Source: Bolinopsis microptera
Taxonomy: Eukaryota > Ctenophora > Tentaculata > Lobata > Bolinopsidae
NCBI RefSeq assembly: GCF_026151205.1
Contig: NC_087083.1
Span: 4,008,460 to 4,072,459 of the forward strand
Reading direction: 5' to 3'
Length of the DNA: 64,000 nucleotides
Shown here: positions 1 to 12,500 of the stretch, in pieces
Layout of the letters: each line of letters begins with the position of its first letter
Position numbering within the stretch: the first letter of the stretch is position 1
Program-made: the position numbers and the translations under genes
The notes under the pieces: model-generated
What the model was told of the DNA's origin: nothing
The model's input: the letters and a program-made list of their open reading frames with translations, nothing else
The model's database searches: none

Positions 1-235
1 GTGACATCTTGAGGCGCCCACGTGACATACTCCATCCAACACCGTGCATGTTGCTGAGTGTACCGAGCACCACTCACTGGCCAATCACAACGCTGGATCT
101 CACCCACGTGCTAGTTAATAGCCAATCAGCGGACAGTATGCCTGCTAGCAGCCAATAATGGAGAGTTTGCTGCGATCACAGGACACGTTTAGTGTTTTAC
201 GCGTGTGATTGAGTTGTGTGGAAGAGTAGTTCAGT
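1..235. other. Unassigned flank with three CCAAT boxes
   Basis: No coding potential is seen. CCAAT pentamers occur at 81-85, 122-126 and 152-156, and CACGTG at 20-25 and 105-110, an arrangement that could belong to a promoter of a neighbouring gene. No TATA box or gene follows within the window, so this is only a weak suggestion. Confidence 0.25.
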
Positions 236-479
236 TCTCTCCTCCACACCTTTCACACTGTCATGTATGATATAGTCTCTCCTCGACACCTTTCACACTG
301 TCATGTGTGATATAGTCTCTCCTCCACACCTTTCACACTGTCATGTGTGATATAGTCTCTCCTCCACATCTTTCACACTGTCATGTGTGATATAGTCTCT
401 CCTCCACACCTTTCACAGTTCACACTGTCATGTGTGATATAGTCTCTCCTCCACATCTTTCACACTGTCATGTGTGATA
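236..479. repeat. 40-bp minisatellite, left part
   Basis: About six copies of a 40-bp unit containing CACACTGTCATGTGTGATAT. CACACTGTCATGTGTG is a near-palindrome. The same array continues at 1155 after an inserted MITE-like element, which shows that the array predates the insertion. Confidence 0.9.
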
Positions 480-1008
480 CCTTACAAGACATATTTATAG
501 CGGCCTAATTTGCGGCGACCGAAATTTTGGCGGTCCGAAAATATGGCGAAATTGAACAAAAACCGTCAAATTTCGGACGTCACAGAAAATAAGGGTATTT
601 TTCATCATTTTTTGTGACAGTTAGCAGTAAGGAAATTTCTGAAATTCGGTGAAATCTTGTAGGTTTACAACCTACCAGGACGAGTTGGACTCGTCGACGG
701 TCCAATATATGGAACAGATATTTTACGAGTATCACCCGTTAAGTAAAATCATGTTCAAACTTAGTCTGTATTAAGACTGTAAGACTTTCATGTTAGCACA
801 TAATACATGTATTTTAATGCAAATTTAAACTGTATTGCTTGACATTGAATTCGTCATTGGTGTGGTGATAATTTGTCCCAAGATGCCAGAATTTATTTAT
901 TTATTTTACTTGATATTACTTTTTAGAAACAAAATAAAGCAGTGAAGGCACAGTCATTGAAATAAGCTAAAAGATAATGCGACGGATTCTATTACGACGA
1001 CCGAAATT

Positions 1009-1044
<36 letters not shown>

Positions 1045-1154
1045 AAGGTATACGGTTGGCCCCCCCCCCCCCCCCCAATTTTGGCGGTCCGAAAATATGG
1101 CGGAAATTTCGGAAAACCGCCACATTTCGTACGTTATAAATATGTCTTGTAAGG
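480..1154. mobile_element. TA-target MITE with G33 and C17 runs
   Basis: The ends are inverted copies of each other, CCTTACAAGACATATTTATA at the left and its complement at 1135-1154, and a second inverted block around CGAAATTTTGGCGGTCCG lies inside. It is flanked by TA on both sides (478-479, 1155-1156), and removing it restores a normal minisatellite unit. A TA duplication suggests mobilisation by a Tc1/mariner-type transposase. It has no ORF of its own. The right arm holds 33 G (1011-1043) and 17 C (1060-1076). Part of its interior (about 655-760) matches the hairpin element at 2489-2685. Confidence 0.75.
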
Positions 1155-1708
1155 TATAGTCTCTCCTCCACACCTTTCACACTGTCATGTGTGATATAGT
1201 CTCTCCTCCACATCTTTCACACTGTCATGTGTGATATAGTCTCTCCTCCACACCTTGCACACTGTCATGTGTGATATAGTCTCTCCTCCACACCTTACAC
1301 ACTGTCATGTGTGATATAGTCTCTCCTCCACACCTTGCACACTGTCATGTGTGATATAGTCTCTCCTCCACATCTTTCACACTGTCATGTGTGATATAGT
1401 CTCTCCTCCACATCTTTCACACTGTCATGTGTGATATAGTCTCTCCTCCACACCTTTCACACTGTCATGTGTGATATAGTCTCTCCTCCACACCTTACAC
1501 ACTGTCATGTGTGATATAGTCTCTCCTCCACACCTTTCACACTGTCATGTGTGATATAGTCTCTCCTCCACACCTTGCACACTGTCATGTGTGATATAGT
1601 CTCTCCTCCACACCTTACACACTGTCATGTGTGATATAGTCTCTCCTCCACACCTTTCACACTGTCATGTGTGATATAGTCTCTCCTCCACACCTTTCAC
1701 ACTGTTGT
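1155..1708. repeat. 40-bp minisatellite, right part
   Basis: About fourteen further copies of the same 40-bp unit as at 236-479, with small variants (ACACCTTTCAC, ACACCTTGCAC, ACATCTTTCAC). It ends near 1708, where unrelated sequence begins. Confidence 0.9.
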
Positions 1709-1750
1709 TATTTCTTTAGAGCCTGTCATGAGAACCCATGGTCTGACAAG

Positions 1751-2340
1751 TTTGTTTGGATGATGTGTGATTAAATCTAAAGCTTCTCGAGACTTACAAA
1801 TCGCACTTTACTCAAACTTTTCATACATTTGTATGGCCAAGAGACGGATAATCGGTGAAATTTTCGGCCAATTTTAAGCAGCCGAACTCAAAATATTCTT
1901 GCAAACACAGGAAACCTTGTCCAAAGGGGCATTTTGGGGGTCACAAAGGCGCATATCTCGAGACTCAAAAGTCCCACTTTCTTCAAACTTTTCACATCGC
2001 TGTATGGCCAGGACACGGATAATCGGTGAGATTTTGGGCAAATTGTAAGCAGCCGAACTCGAGATATCCCTTGAAAACCCGAAAACCCTATCCAAAGGGG
2101 CAATTTCGGGGTTCACAAAGGCGCATATCTCGTCACTTTTCAAAGGCGCATATCTCGAGACTCAAAAGTCCCACTTTCTTCAAACTTTTCACATCGCTGT
2201 ATGGCCAGGACACGGATAATCGGTGAGATTTTGGGCAAATTTTAAGCAGCCGAACTCGAGATATCCCTTGAAAACCCGAAAACCCTATCCAAAGGGACAA
2301 TTTTGGGGGTCACAAAGGCGCATATCTCGAGACTTACATG
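1751..2340. repeat. Three diverged ~185-bp tandem repeats
   Basis: Three direct repeats share blocks such as GCGCATATCTCGAGACT, GTATGGCCAGGACACGGATA and CAGCCGAACTCGAGATAT. The first copy (about 1785-1960) is more diverged than the other two. Short open frames here are only by-products of the repeat. No function is recognised. Confidence 0.75.
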
Positions 2341-2488
2341 GAAAATGATTTGACGTCGGTTTTTTTTCGAATCGATTTAAAAACGATGGCGGACATGAGC
2401 CACCATATATTATATGTCCTTCTTATCTTATTCTATTCTGATTAGTTATTATAACAGTAACACCCCACGATATAATGTAGATCAGTCT

Positions 2489-2685
2489 TTGTAGGTTTAT
2501 GACCTACCAGGACGCGCGCCGAGTTGGACTCGTCGAAACAAATATTTTACGAGTATCACCCGTTAAATCAGTCTAAGCGAGACAATATTGTTTTCCTCTC
2601 AAATAATATAAAAACTATTGCTTAACGGGTGATACTCGTAAAATATTTGTTTCAAAGACCGTCGACGAGTCCAATAAACCTACAA
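2489..2685. mobile_element. Foldback MITE-like hairpin
   Basis: A nearly perfect inverted repeat of about 85 bp per arm. The left arm starts TTGTAGGTTTA and includes ATTTTACGAGTATCACCCGT; the right arm returns as ACGGGTGATACTCGTAAAAT and ends TAAACCTACAA. The two arms are separated by about 60 bp. I see no clear target-site duplication and no ORF. The same sequence block occurs inside the element at 480-1154. Confidence 0.7.
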
Positions 2686-3412
2686 GAGAATGCGACCATT
2701 TTACCGTTACGATATAGTTTAATTGCTATATCATGTATATGTATCTGCGACACTAAATAAAATGTGCAGTCTTACATTTAACGAAAACAAATTACATTTC
2801 AATTACAAATTATCACCTGGACAATTAGAATCGTACATCAAAATTTACAACTACAAGTTTTTCGACTGAAACAATAAATGAGTTTTCTATTAAACTTAAA
2901 CATAATCAAAAAAACTTTGCTTGATAAATGTTCATTTGTTTTTCTCATAAAAATTCTCGCAAATCAGATTGTAAACTTGGACAGAACTTTGTTGTCTTGA
3001 AGTTGACTTTAAGATTTTCAGGTGGGTCTCAAGTTTATTAACATAAACAAAAATTCAACTCACCAAACCTTTAAAAAAAACAACAGTAAATATAAGATTT
3101 AACACGGCTTTGGTTTTTAACTTAAACAATCAAATTTCACGTAAAAATCTGTAAATAAATCAGTTGTCTTGTTTACTTAACAGTTGTCTTGTTTACTTAA
3201 CGGGTTCTGCACTTAGAAGATAGGGCAAAATTACAGATTTTTACGTAGATCGATACTTTTCTTCGCGCTCTTTCAGGGTACCTGAAATCGGAAACATTAA
3301 CACAACGCTGAAACTTGAAAGTTATAATTATTTGAATATCTAATTTAATGAAGGTGGTTTGAAACTAACATTGCTATATATATATAGTACAGGGTGTATA
3401 ATAGCAGAAGTA
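2686..3412. other. AT-rich 3' flank of ATG2
   Basis: This lies immediately downstream, on the minus strand, of the ATG2 stop codons, so it should hold the 3' UTR. A minus-strand AATAAA (about 3030-3040) is a candidate polyadenylation signal. A 22-bp duplication (CAGTTGTCTTGTTTACTTAA) is at 3159-3200. No gene is seen. Confidence 0.45.
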
Positions 3413-3512
3413 TTACTCACTGGGTTTGAGATGGTTCTGCGCGCCGTTAGAAAGCTGTGTAATAACTTTAGGAAGAGTTATAAAGGGGAGTAACAGGGTG
3501 GGAGGAATCTCT
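3413..3512 (-). CDS. ATG2: ATG2 last coding exon, copy b
   Basis: Acceptor TTAACAG at 3519-3513, then the EIPPTLLLPFITLP block and a TAA stop at 3413-3415 after the residues HLKPSE. This ending resembles the usual ATG2 C-terminus (RNQI-P-) better than copy a. It is a tandem duplicate of the exon at 3547-3649, including its splice acceptor. Confidence 0.75.
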
Positions 3513-6500
3513 CTGTTAATAATTAGTTAATTAGTTAATTAGTTAATTAGTTAATTATACTAATTAGTTGGTTCTGCGCGCCGTTAGAAAGCTGTGTAAT
3601 AACTTTAGGAAGAGTAATAAAGGGGAGTAACAGGGTGGGAGGAATCTCTCTGTTAATAATTAGTCTTCAGATAAAGGAGTACATAGTCTGTTGAATATTG
3701 ATATTATTTCCCATCTCTTAACTCGAAATAAGAGGGTACCATAATAATCTAGTAGCAGAGTGATATCACTCTAGTAGCAGAGTGGTTAAAAACACAGTGG
3801 TATTAACAAGTCTCGATAGAAGCGCCTAGTAAGGTTGTAAGATAAAGGCGAATAACCTGAGGACCCCCCTAGTAAGGTTGTAAGATAAAGGTGAATAACC
3901 TGAGGACCCCCTAGTAAGGTTGTAAGATAAAGGTGAATAACCTGAGGACCCCCCCTAGTAAGGTTGTAAGATAAAGGCGAATAACCTGAGGACCCCCCTA
4001 GTAAGGTTGTAAGATAAAGGTGAATAACCTGAGGACCCCCCCCCCCTAGTAAGGTTGTAAGATAAAGGTGAATAACCTGAGGACCCCCCCTAGTAAGGTT
4101 GTAAGATAAAGGTGAATAACCTGAGGACCCCCCTAGTGATGTTATAAGATAAAGGCGAATAACCTGAGGACCCCCCCCTAGTAAGGTTATAAGATAAAGG
4201 TGTATAACCTGAGGACCCCCCCCCCCCCTAGTAAGGTTGTAAGATAAAGGCGAATAACCTGAGGACCCCCCCTAGTAAGGTTGTAAGATAAAGATGAATA
4301 ACCCGAGGACCCCCCCCCCCCAGTAAGGTTGTAAGATAAAGGCGAATAACCTGAGGACCCCCCCTAGTAAGGTTATAAGATAAAGGTGTATAACCTGAGG
4401 AGTGAGGACCCCCCCTAGTAAGGTTGTAAGATAAAGGTGAATAACCTGAGGACCCCCCTAGTAAGGTTGTAAGATAAAGGTGAATAACCTGAGGACCCCC
4501 CCTAGTAAGGTTGTAAGATAAAGGTGAATAACCTGAGGACCCCCCCTAGTAAGGTTGTAAGATAAAGGCGAATAACCTGAGGACCCCCCCTAGTAAGGTT
4601 GTAAGATAAAGGTGAATAACCTGAGGACCCCCCCAGTAAGGTTGTAAGATAAAGGTGAATAACCTGAGGACCCCCCTAGTAAGGTTGTAAGATGAAGGTG
4701 AATAACCTGAGGACCCCCCTAGTAAGGTTGTAAGATAAAGGCGAATAACCTGAGGACCCCCCCTAGTTAGGTTGTAAGATAAAGGCGAATAACCTGAGGA
4801 CCCCCCCTAGTTAGGTTGTAAGATAAAGGTGAATAACCTGAGGACCCCCCTAGTAAGGTTGTAAGATGAAGGTGAATAACCTGAGGACCCCCCTAGTAAG
4901 GTTGTAAGATAAAGGCGAATAACCTGAGGACCCCCCCTAGTTAGGTTGTAAGATAAAGGCGAATAACCTGAGGACCCCCCCTAGTTAGGTTGTAAGATAA
5001 AGGCAAATAACCTGAGGACCCCCCTAGTAAGGTTGTAAGATAAAGGCGAATAACCTGAGGACCCCCCTAGTAAGGTTGTAAGATAAAGGCGAATAACCTG
5101 AGGACCCCCCCTAGTAAGGTTGTAAGATAAAGGCGAATAACCTGAGGACCCCCCCTAGTAAGGTTGTAAGATAAAGGTGAATAACCTGAGGACCCCCCCC
5201 CCTAGTAAGGTTGCAAGATAAAGGTGAATAACCTGAGGACCCCCCCCTAGTAAGGTTGTAAGATAAAGGTGAATAACCTGAGGACCCCCCCCCCTAGTAA
5301 GGTTGTAAGATAAAGGTGAATAACCTGAGGACCCCCCCTACAGCAGAAGTAATTCCTTTAGTCGTGTGGTTATAGAGAGCTGCGTGCTGGATACTGCTAG
5401 CTCGGGAACTGATATCAGTCGTCACTACCTGCACGTGGTAGTTTAAATAAACTAACTGATTAACTAATTAACTAATCAACTAATTAACTAATTAACTAAT
5501 TAACTAATTAACAAGTCATATAACAGTTCCATGCTTCTACCTTGAGATTAATATACCCACAAAATCATAGAACAAACTACCTTATCAAGTTATCGATTAA
5601 CGTTACAAACCTTATTACCAGATAATTAACTGAATATTTATTTACCTGGTAAGTAATGAGGTTGCCCCCCCCCCCTTATTTACCTGGTAAGTAATGAGGT
5701 TGCCCCCTCCCTTATTTACCTGGTAAATAATGAGGTTGCCCCCTTATTTACCAGGTAAATAATGAGGTTGCCCCCCCCTTATTTACCAGGTAAATAATGA
5801 GGTTGCCCCCTTATTTACCAGGTAAATAATGAGGTTGCCCCCCATTATTTACCAGGTAAATAATGAGGTTGCCCCCCATTATTTACCAGGTAAATAATGA
5901 GGTTGCCCCCCCTTATTTACCAGGTAAATAATGAGGTTGCCCCCCCCCTTATTTACCAGGTAAATAATGAGGTTGCCCCCCCCTTATTTACCAGGTAAAT
6001 AATGAGGTTGCCCCCCCTTATTTACCAGGTAAATAATGAGGTTGCCCCCCCCCCCCCCCCTTATTTACCAGGTAAATAATGAGGTTGCCCCCCCCCCCCC
6101 TTATTTACCAGGTAAATAATGAGGTTGCCCCCCCCCCCCTTATTTACCTGGTAAGCGTTAACTAGACCCTCTCTAAGATCAGCTGGGTGCTGGAACGAGG
6201 GAGAACTCCTTCTGTGTTGGGACGGAGACACTAGGTCGTACGTTACCTGTTGTTATTTAGTGTGTTATTAATTTACAATTGTTTCAATATCAATTAATTT
6301 TCGAAATTTGGTTTATAATTAGTGTATGATTAATTTAAAGTTAGTGATTAGTATTTATTCAATATAGGATTAGCAAACCTCAGTGGTTACTATTGGTAAC
6401 TATGGTTACTAACCTCAGCCACACACTGAATTGAGGAGAATAGTTTAGTTGTGAGCTGTAAGAGTGAGACAGCAGTACTGTGTGTAAAACTGTTAGCCCC

Positions 6501-9500
6501 TCTCTGCAGTCCTCTCACTATCCTACCATCCTCCCTGTACTGCTGCACTGGCAAGTAGACCAGATCCACCACTCCTGACACATAATTAAATATTAACTAA
6601 TTAACTAATTAACTAATTAACTAATTAACTAATTACGTAGTTAATAAGGTTATGATAAGTTTACCTGAGAACAGCTGAATGAAGGAGTGCATTGTTTACC
6701 TGAGAACAGCTGAATGAAGGAGTGCATTGTTTACCTGAGAACAGCTGAATGAAGGAGTGCATTGTTTACCTGAGAACAGCTGAATGAAGGAGTGCATTGT
6801 TTACCTGAGAACAGCTGAATGAAGGAGTGCATTGTTTACCTGAGAACAGCTGAATGAAGGAGTGCATTGTTTACCTGAGAACAGCTGAATGAAGGAGTGC
6901 ATTGTTTACCTGAGAACAGCTGAATGAAGGAGTGCATTGTTTACCTGAGAACAGCTGAATGAAGGAGTGCATTGTTTACCTGAGAACAGCTGAATGAAGG
7001 AGTGCATTGTTTACTTGAGAACAGCTGAATAAAGGAGTGCATTGTTTACCTGAGAACAGCTGAATGAAGGAGTGCATTGTTTACCTGAGAACAGCTGAAT
7101 GAAGGAGTGCATTGTTTACCTGAGAACAGCTGAATGAAGGAGTGCATTGTTTACCTGAGAACAGCTGAATGAAGGAGTGCATTGTTTACCTGAGAACAGC
7201 TGAATGAAGGAGTGCATTGTTTACCTGAGAACAGCTGAATGAAGGAGTGCATTGTTTACCTGAGAACAGCTGAATGAAGGAGTGCATTGTTTACCTGAGA
7301 ACAGCTGAATGAAGGAGTGCATTGTTTACCTGAGAACAGCTGAATGAAGGAGTGCATTGTTTACCTGAGAACAGCTGAATGAAGGAGTGCATTGTTTACC
7401 TGAGAACAGCTGAATGAAGGAGTGCATTGTTTACCTGAGAACAGCTGAATGAAGGAGTGCATTGTTTACCTGAGAACAGCTGAATGAAGGAGTGCATTGT
7501 TTACCTGAGAACAGCTGAATGAAGGAGTGCATTGTTTACCTGAGAACAGCTGAATGAAGGAGTGCATTGTTTACCTGAGAACAGCTGAATGAAGGAGTGC
7601 ATTGTTTACCTGAGAACAGCTGAATGAAGGAGTGCATTGTTTACCTGAGAACAGCTGAATGAAGGAGTGCATTGTTTACCTGAGAACAGCTGAATGAAGG
7701 AGTGCATTGTTTACCTGAGAACAGCTGAATGAAGGAGTGCATTGTTTACCTGAGAACAGCTGAATGAAGGAGTGCATTGTTTACCTGAGAACAGCTGAAT
7801 GAAGGAGTGCATTGTTTACCTGAGAACAGCTGAATGAAGGAGTGCATTGTTTACCTGAGAACAGCTGAATGAAGGAGTGCATTGTTTACCTGAGAACAGC
7901 TGAATGAAGGAGTGCATTGTTTACCTGAGAACAGCTGAATGAAGGAGTGCATTGTTTACCTGAGAACAGCTGAATGAAGGAGTGCATTGTTTACCTGAGA
8001 ACAGCTGAATGAAGGAGTGCATTGTTTACCTGAGAACAGCTGAATGAAGGAGTGCATTGTTTACCTGAGAACAGCTGAATGAAGGAGTGCATTGTTTACC
8101 TGAGAACAGCTGAATGAAGGAGTGCATTGTTTACCTGAGAACAGCTGAATGAAGGAGTGCATTGTTTACCTGAGAACAGCTGAATGAAGGAGTGCATTGT
8201 TTACCTGAGAACAGCTGAATGAAGGAGTGCATTGTTTACCTGAGAACAGCTGAATGAAGGAGTGCATTGTTTACTTGAGAACAGCTGAATGAAGGAGTGC
8301 AGTGTTTACCTGAGAACAGCTGAATGAAGGAGTGCATTGGTCCGACTCCCCCTAAAATGGAAGGTAGTTGGGATGTCTTTATGTCATTTACCCACTGATT
8401 CGTAGCCCATTCTAAGAGTCGAGAGTAGCCCAATAAACCTGTAGTATTAGACTCGGTTATTAACGTGGAATAAACGGGGTCTGGACTCTACGGCGTGAGA
8501 CTCTACGGCGGGTTAGGGTTAGGGTTAGGGTTAGGGTTAGGGTAAGGGTAAGGGTAAGGGTAAGGGTTAGAGTTAGGGTTAGGGTTAGAGTCTTACGCCG
8601 TAGAGTCTTACGCCGTAGAGCGTAGAGTCCCGGACCCAATGTTTAATCCATTAATAAGTTAATATATACTTATTACTTACTTCCCGTTTAAATGCTGACA
8701 AGAAAATGTCGCTGCTAGCAGAGAACCAATAGTGGTCGGATATTTATTCTAATTTGAACTTCTGATTCCACTTACCCTGTCTGTAACAAAGGGACTTGAG
8801 TCTGAGTTCTGAACAATTACCTGGTTACCTGGTTACCTGGTTACCTGGTTACCTGGTTACCTGGTTACCTGGTTACCAATCACCCTGTCTGTAACAAAGG
8901 GACTTGAGTCTAAGTTCTGAACAATTACCTGGTTACCTGGTTACCTGGTTACCTGGTTACCTGGTTACCTGGTTACCTGGTTACCTGGTTACCTGGTTAC
9001 CAATCACCCTGTCTGTAACAAAGGGACTTGAGTCTAAGTTCTGAACAATTACCTGGTTACCTGGTTACCTGGTTACCTGGTTACCTGGTTACCTGGTTAC
9101 CAATCACCCTGTCTGTAACAAAGGGACTTGAGTCTAAGTTCTGAACAATTACCTGGTTACCTGGTTACCTCGTTACCTGGTTACCTGGTTACCTGGTTAC
9201 CACTTACCCTGTCTGTAACAAAGGGATTTGAGTCTGAGTTCTGAACAATTGAGCTGAGCCAATCCTATCAGCAGATTAGTCACTGGATTACTGATTAAAT
9301 TCTTATCTCCTCTTATGTTCTTTCCCTGGTGGGTGGTGTTATCAAATAATTAACGTTGTAATCAGTTAATCAGTGTAGTCAAACATTAATTTACTCGAAA
9401 CCCTAAATAATGTAATAATAATTTGATAGATTAAAATTCAAAAGACTACAACAGACTACAATTCTATTTTCATTTTTTAGATTTCAGAATGTCGATATGG

Positions 9501-12500
9501 TTACCTTGTAGTCCACTCTGATAGGCACCTCAGGAGAGAAAACAAACGCTTTGATAAAAGTGGGAGTATCTTCAATGTCGGGTGTCGACCGGTTGGACTC
9601 TGCTTTAAATAAATTGGATAAGATTTTGGTGAAGGCGCTATCGTGTTAACGATCAAAAGGTTGCGAGTTCGAGACCCTCTAAAGATCTCCCCTAGTAGAA
9701 GATCTCCCCTTGTAGAAGATAAACTGAATGTTGGGCCCCACTAACCTGGTAATGTAGTCCCACAGACAGACCCTGATGCAGCAGTAGATCTAGCGTGTAG
9801 AGAAGAGGATGCTGATGACGTCATACTCCCACGAGATGATGACGTCATTGGTGCCGTCACACCTCCCCTCTCCGACACAGCACACGCGGTTGTCTTGCCT
9901 ACCACTGCTGAACTTTTACCGAAAGAGAGCGGCTCCTCAGCCACTGTTCTGGTAGTAGAGGTTGTACAGGGAGGGTTGCTAGGAGACGCACGGGTAGGAA
10001 CGCGCGCACGCCGGTAGGGCGCTATCTCGGACATGTTGTTGAAGAAGTTGAACATGAAGATGAGTGCGTCCTGGTCGATGTTAAATCGGAGAGGGAGGAG
10101 TGATACTCGGATTATCGCATCTTCTGTTAGCTCTTCCGATCTGTTGTGGACTACCTGATAGAGGAACACATTACAGACATTGTCCCAGCTTACATCCTCA
10201 TAGAAATATTCTTAATATATCTCAATCTGACCAATCAAAATATAAAAACAACTGCTTACTTTAACAGAGAGCATGGGGGTACGGGAGGGTCGGGGGTTCT
10301 CGTCTGTACTGTACTGATATAGGTTACCTGGTTACCTGGTTACCTGATTACCTGGTTACCTGGTTACCTGGTTACCTGGTTACTCACTTTAACAGAGAGC
10401 ATGGGGGTACGGGAGGGTCGGGGGTTCTCGTCTGTACTGTACTGATATAGGTTACCTGTTTACCTGGTTACCTGGTTACCTGGTTACCTGGTTACCTGGT
10501 TACCTGGTTACTCACTTTATCAGAGAGCATGGGGGTACGGGAGGGTCGGGGGTTCTCGTCTGTACTGTACTGATATAGGTTACCTGGTTACCTGGTTACC
10601 TGGTTACCTGGTTACCTGGTTACCTGGTTACCTGGTTACCTGGTTACCTGGTTACTCACTTTAACAGAGAGCATGGGGGTACGGGAGGGTCGGGGGTTCT
10701 CGTCTGTACTGTACTGATATAGGTTACCTGGTTACCTGGTTACCTGGTTACCTGGTTACCTGGTTACCTGGTTACCTGGTTACTCACTTTAACAGAGAGC
10801 ATGGGGGTACGGGAGGGTCGGGGGTTCTCGTCTGTACTGTACTGATAGAGGTTACCTGGTTACCTGGTTACCTGGTTACCTGGTTACCTGGTTACCTGGT
10901 TACCTGGTTACTCACTTTAACAGAGAGCATGGGGGTTCTGGAGGGTCGGGGGTTCTCGTCTGTACTGTACTGATAGAGGTTACCTGGTTACCTGATTACC
11001 TGGTTACCTGGTTACCTGGTTACTCACTTTAACAGAGAGCATGGGGGTTCTGGAGGGTCGGGGGTTCTCGTCTGTACTGTACTGATAGAGGAACTTGTTG
11101 AAGTTACTAGAACCCATCTTGTCTCTGATTTCTACATCAGTTAGTATCAGGCACAGTCTGAAAGTTAAATACGTTAAATAATAATATTAGGCTTAACATG
11201 AAGATTTCATGTAAATCAAGAATAAAGAAAAATTAATGTCTTTAACACCCTTACCATGGTTACTAACGGTTACCATGGTTACTATGCAGGAATGAAGTAG
11301 AAAACTACCTGAATATCTGAAGTGCAGTTTCAGGATACTGCTCGAATCTGAGTTTTATTTTATTAATCTGAAACTCCATCTGTTCGGACTTGTTCCGTCC
11401 AACTTCATGGTTCTTATTAGGACTGTTTCTCCGCTCTCTGCCACCTGATTCACTGGACAAGTAGACTGTGTAGTTGTCATGGTAACAAGTAGACTGTGTA
11501 GTTGTCATGGTAACAAGTAGACTGGATTGATGTGATGCTAATCAACGAGCTATCCTTATTTTCAGAAAGTTCAGGGGGAGGGGGGCTAACTAGCCAATTG
11601 TCAGGTAGCCTAGTCCTTCAATTTCGCAAAATCAAACAGCAGATTAAAAAAACCTAAGCTTACCAAAAACGTAAAATGTATCACAAGACAAACGACAATT
11701 ATTAACTTATTAATTTAACCACCAAACATTATTAATTAAAATAACATAACTATTTATTGTTAATATTGAACTATTAACCTGTTAGTTACTAATGGTTACC
11801 ATGGTTACTAACTAACCTGGTAGTTACTAATGGTTACCATGGTTACTAACTAACCTGGTAGTTACTAATGGTTACCATGGTTACTAACTAACCTGGTAGT
11901 ACGCGATCTGTCTGATCTAGGAGTGCCGGGCAAGGAGCGAGGTTCCTGAGCGGGGAAGTCGTTACCTCCGTACATTATCCACTGCAGGGACAGTTCCTTT
12001 ATCTGAGGGATTGGAATATTAACTTCACAAGCTCGGGTATGATAGGTATTTGATTTTGGTACATTTTTACAAACATGAGCTCCCCTAGTATCTATTACCG
12101 TGATCCCCTAGTATCTATTACCGTGATCCCCTAGTATCTATTACCGTGATCCCCTAGTATCTATTACCGTGATCCCCTAGTATCTATTACCGTGATCCCC
12201 TAGTATCTATTACCGTGATCCCCTAGTATCTATTACCGTGATCCCCTAGTATCTATTACCGTGATCCCCTAGTATCTATTACCGTGATCCCCTAGTATCT
12301 ATTACCGTGATCCCCTAGTATCTATTACCGTGATCCCCTAGTATCTATTACCGTGATCCCCTAGTATCTATTACCGTGATCCCCAAGTATCTATTACCGT
12401 GATTCTGGAGAGAGGGAGAGGGAAGTGAGGGGGAGATTTGAGCTGGTCAGTATCTTCAGGTAAAGTCAGATGATCCTCCACAAGTTTGCAAGGAGTGTCC

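Noticed and set aside
8511..8590. A true telomere or chromosome end
   Set aside because: Only about 80 bp, degenerate, inside an intron and framed by inverted repeats; the gene continues on both sides.
9625..9695. tRNA-derived SINE
   Set aside because: A B-box-like GAGTTCGAGACCC and a TGGTGAAGGCG A-box-like motif are present, but the arms pair poorly and no tail or target duplication is visible.
11290..11530. Separate small gene at 11305-11508 on the minus strand
   Set aside because: It is ATG2 exon 15 extended by chance past its acceptor.
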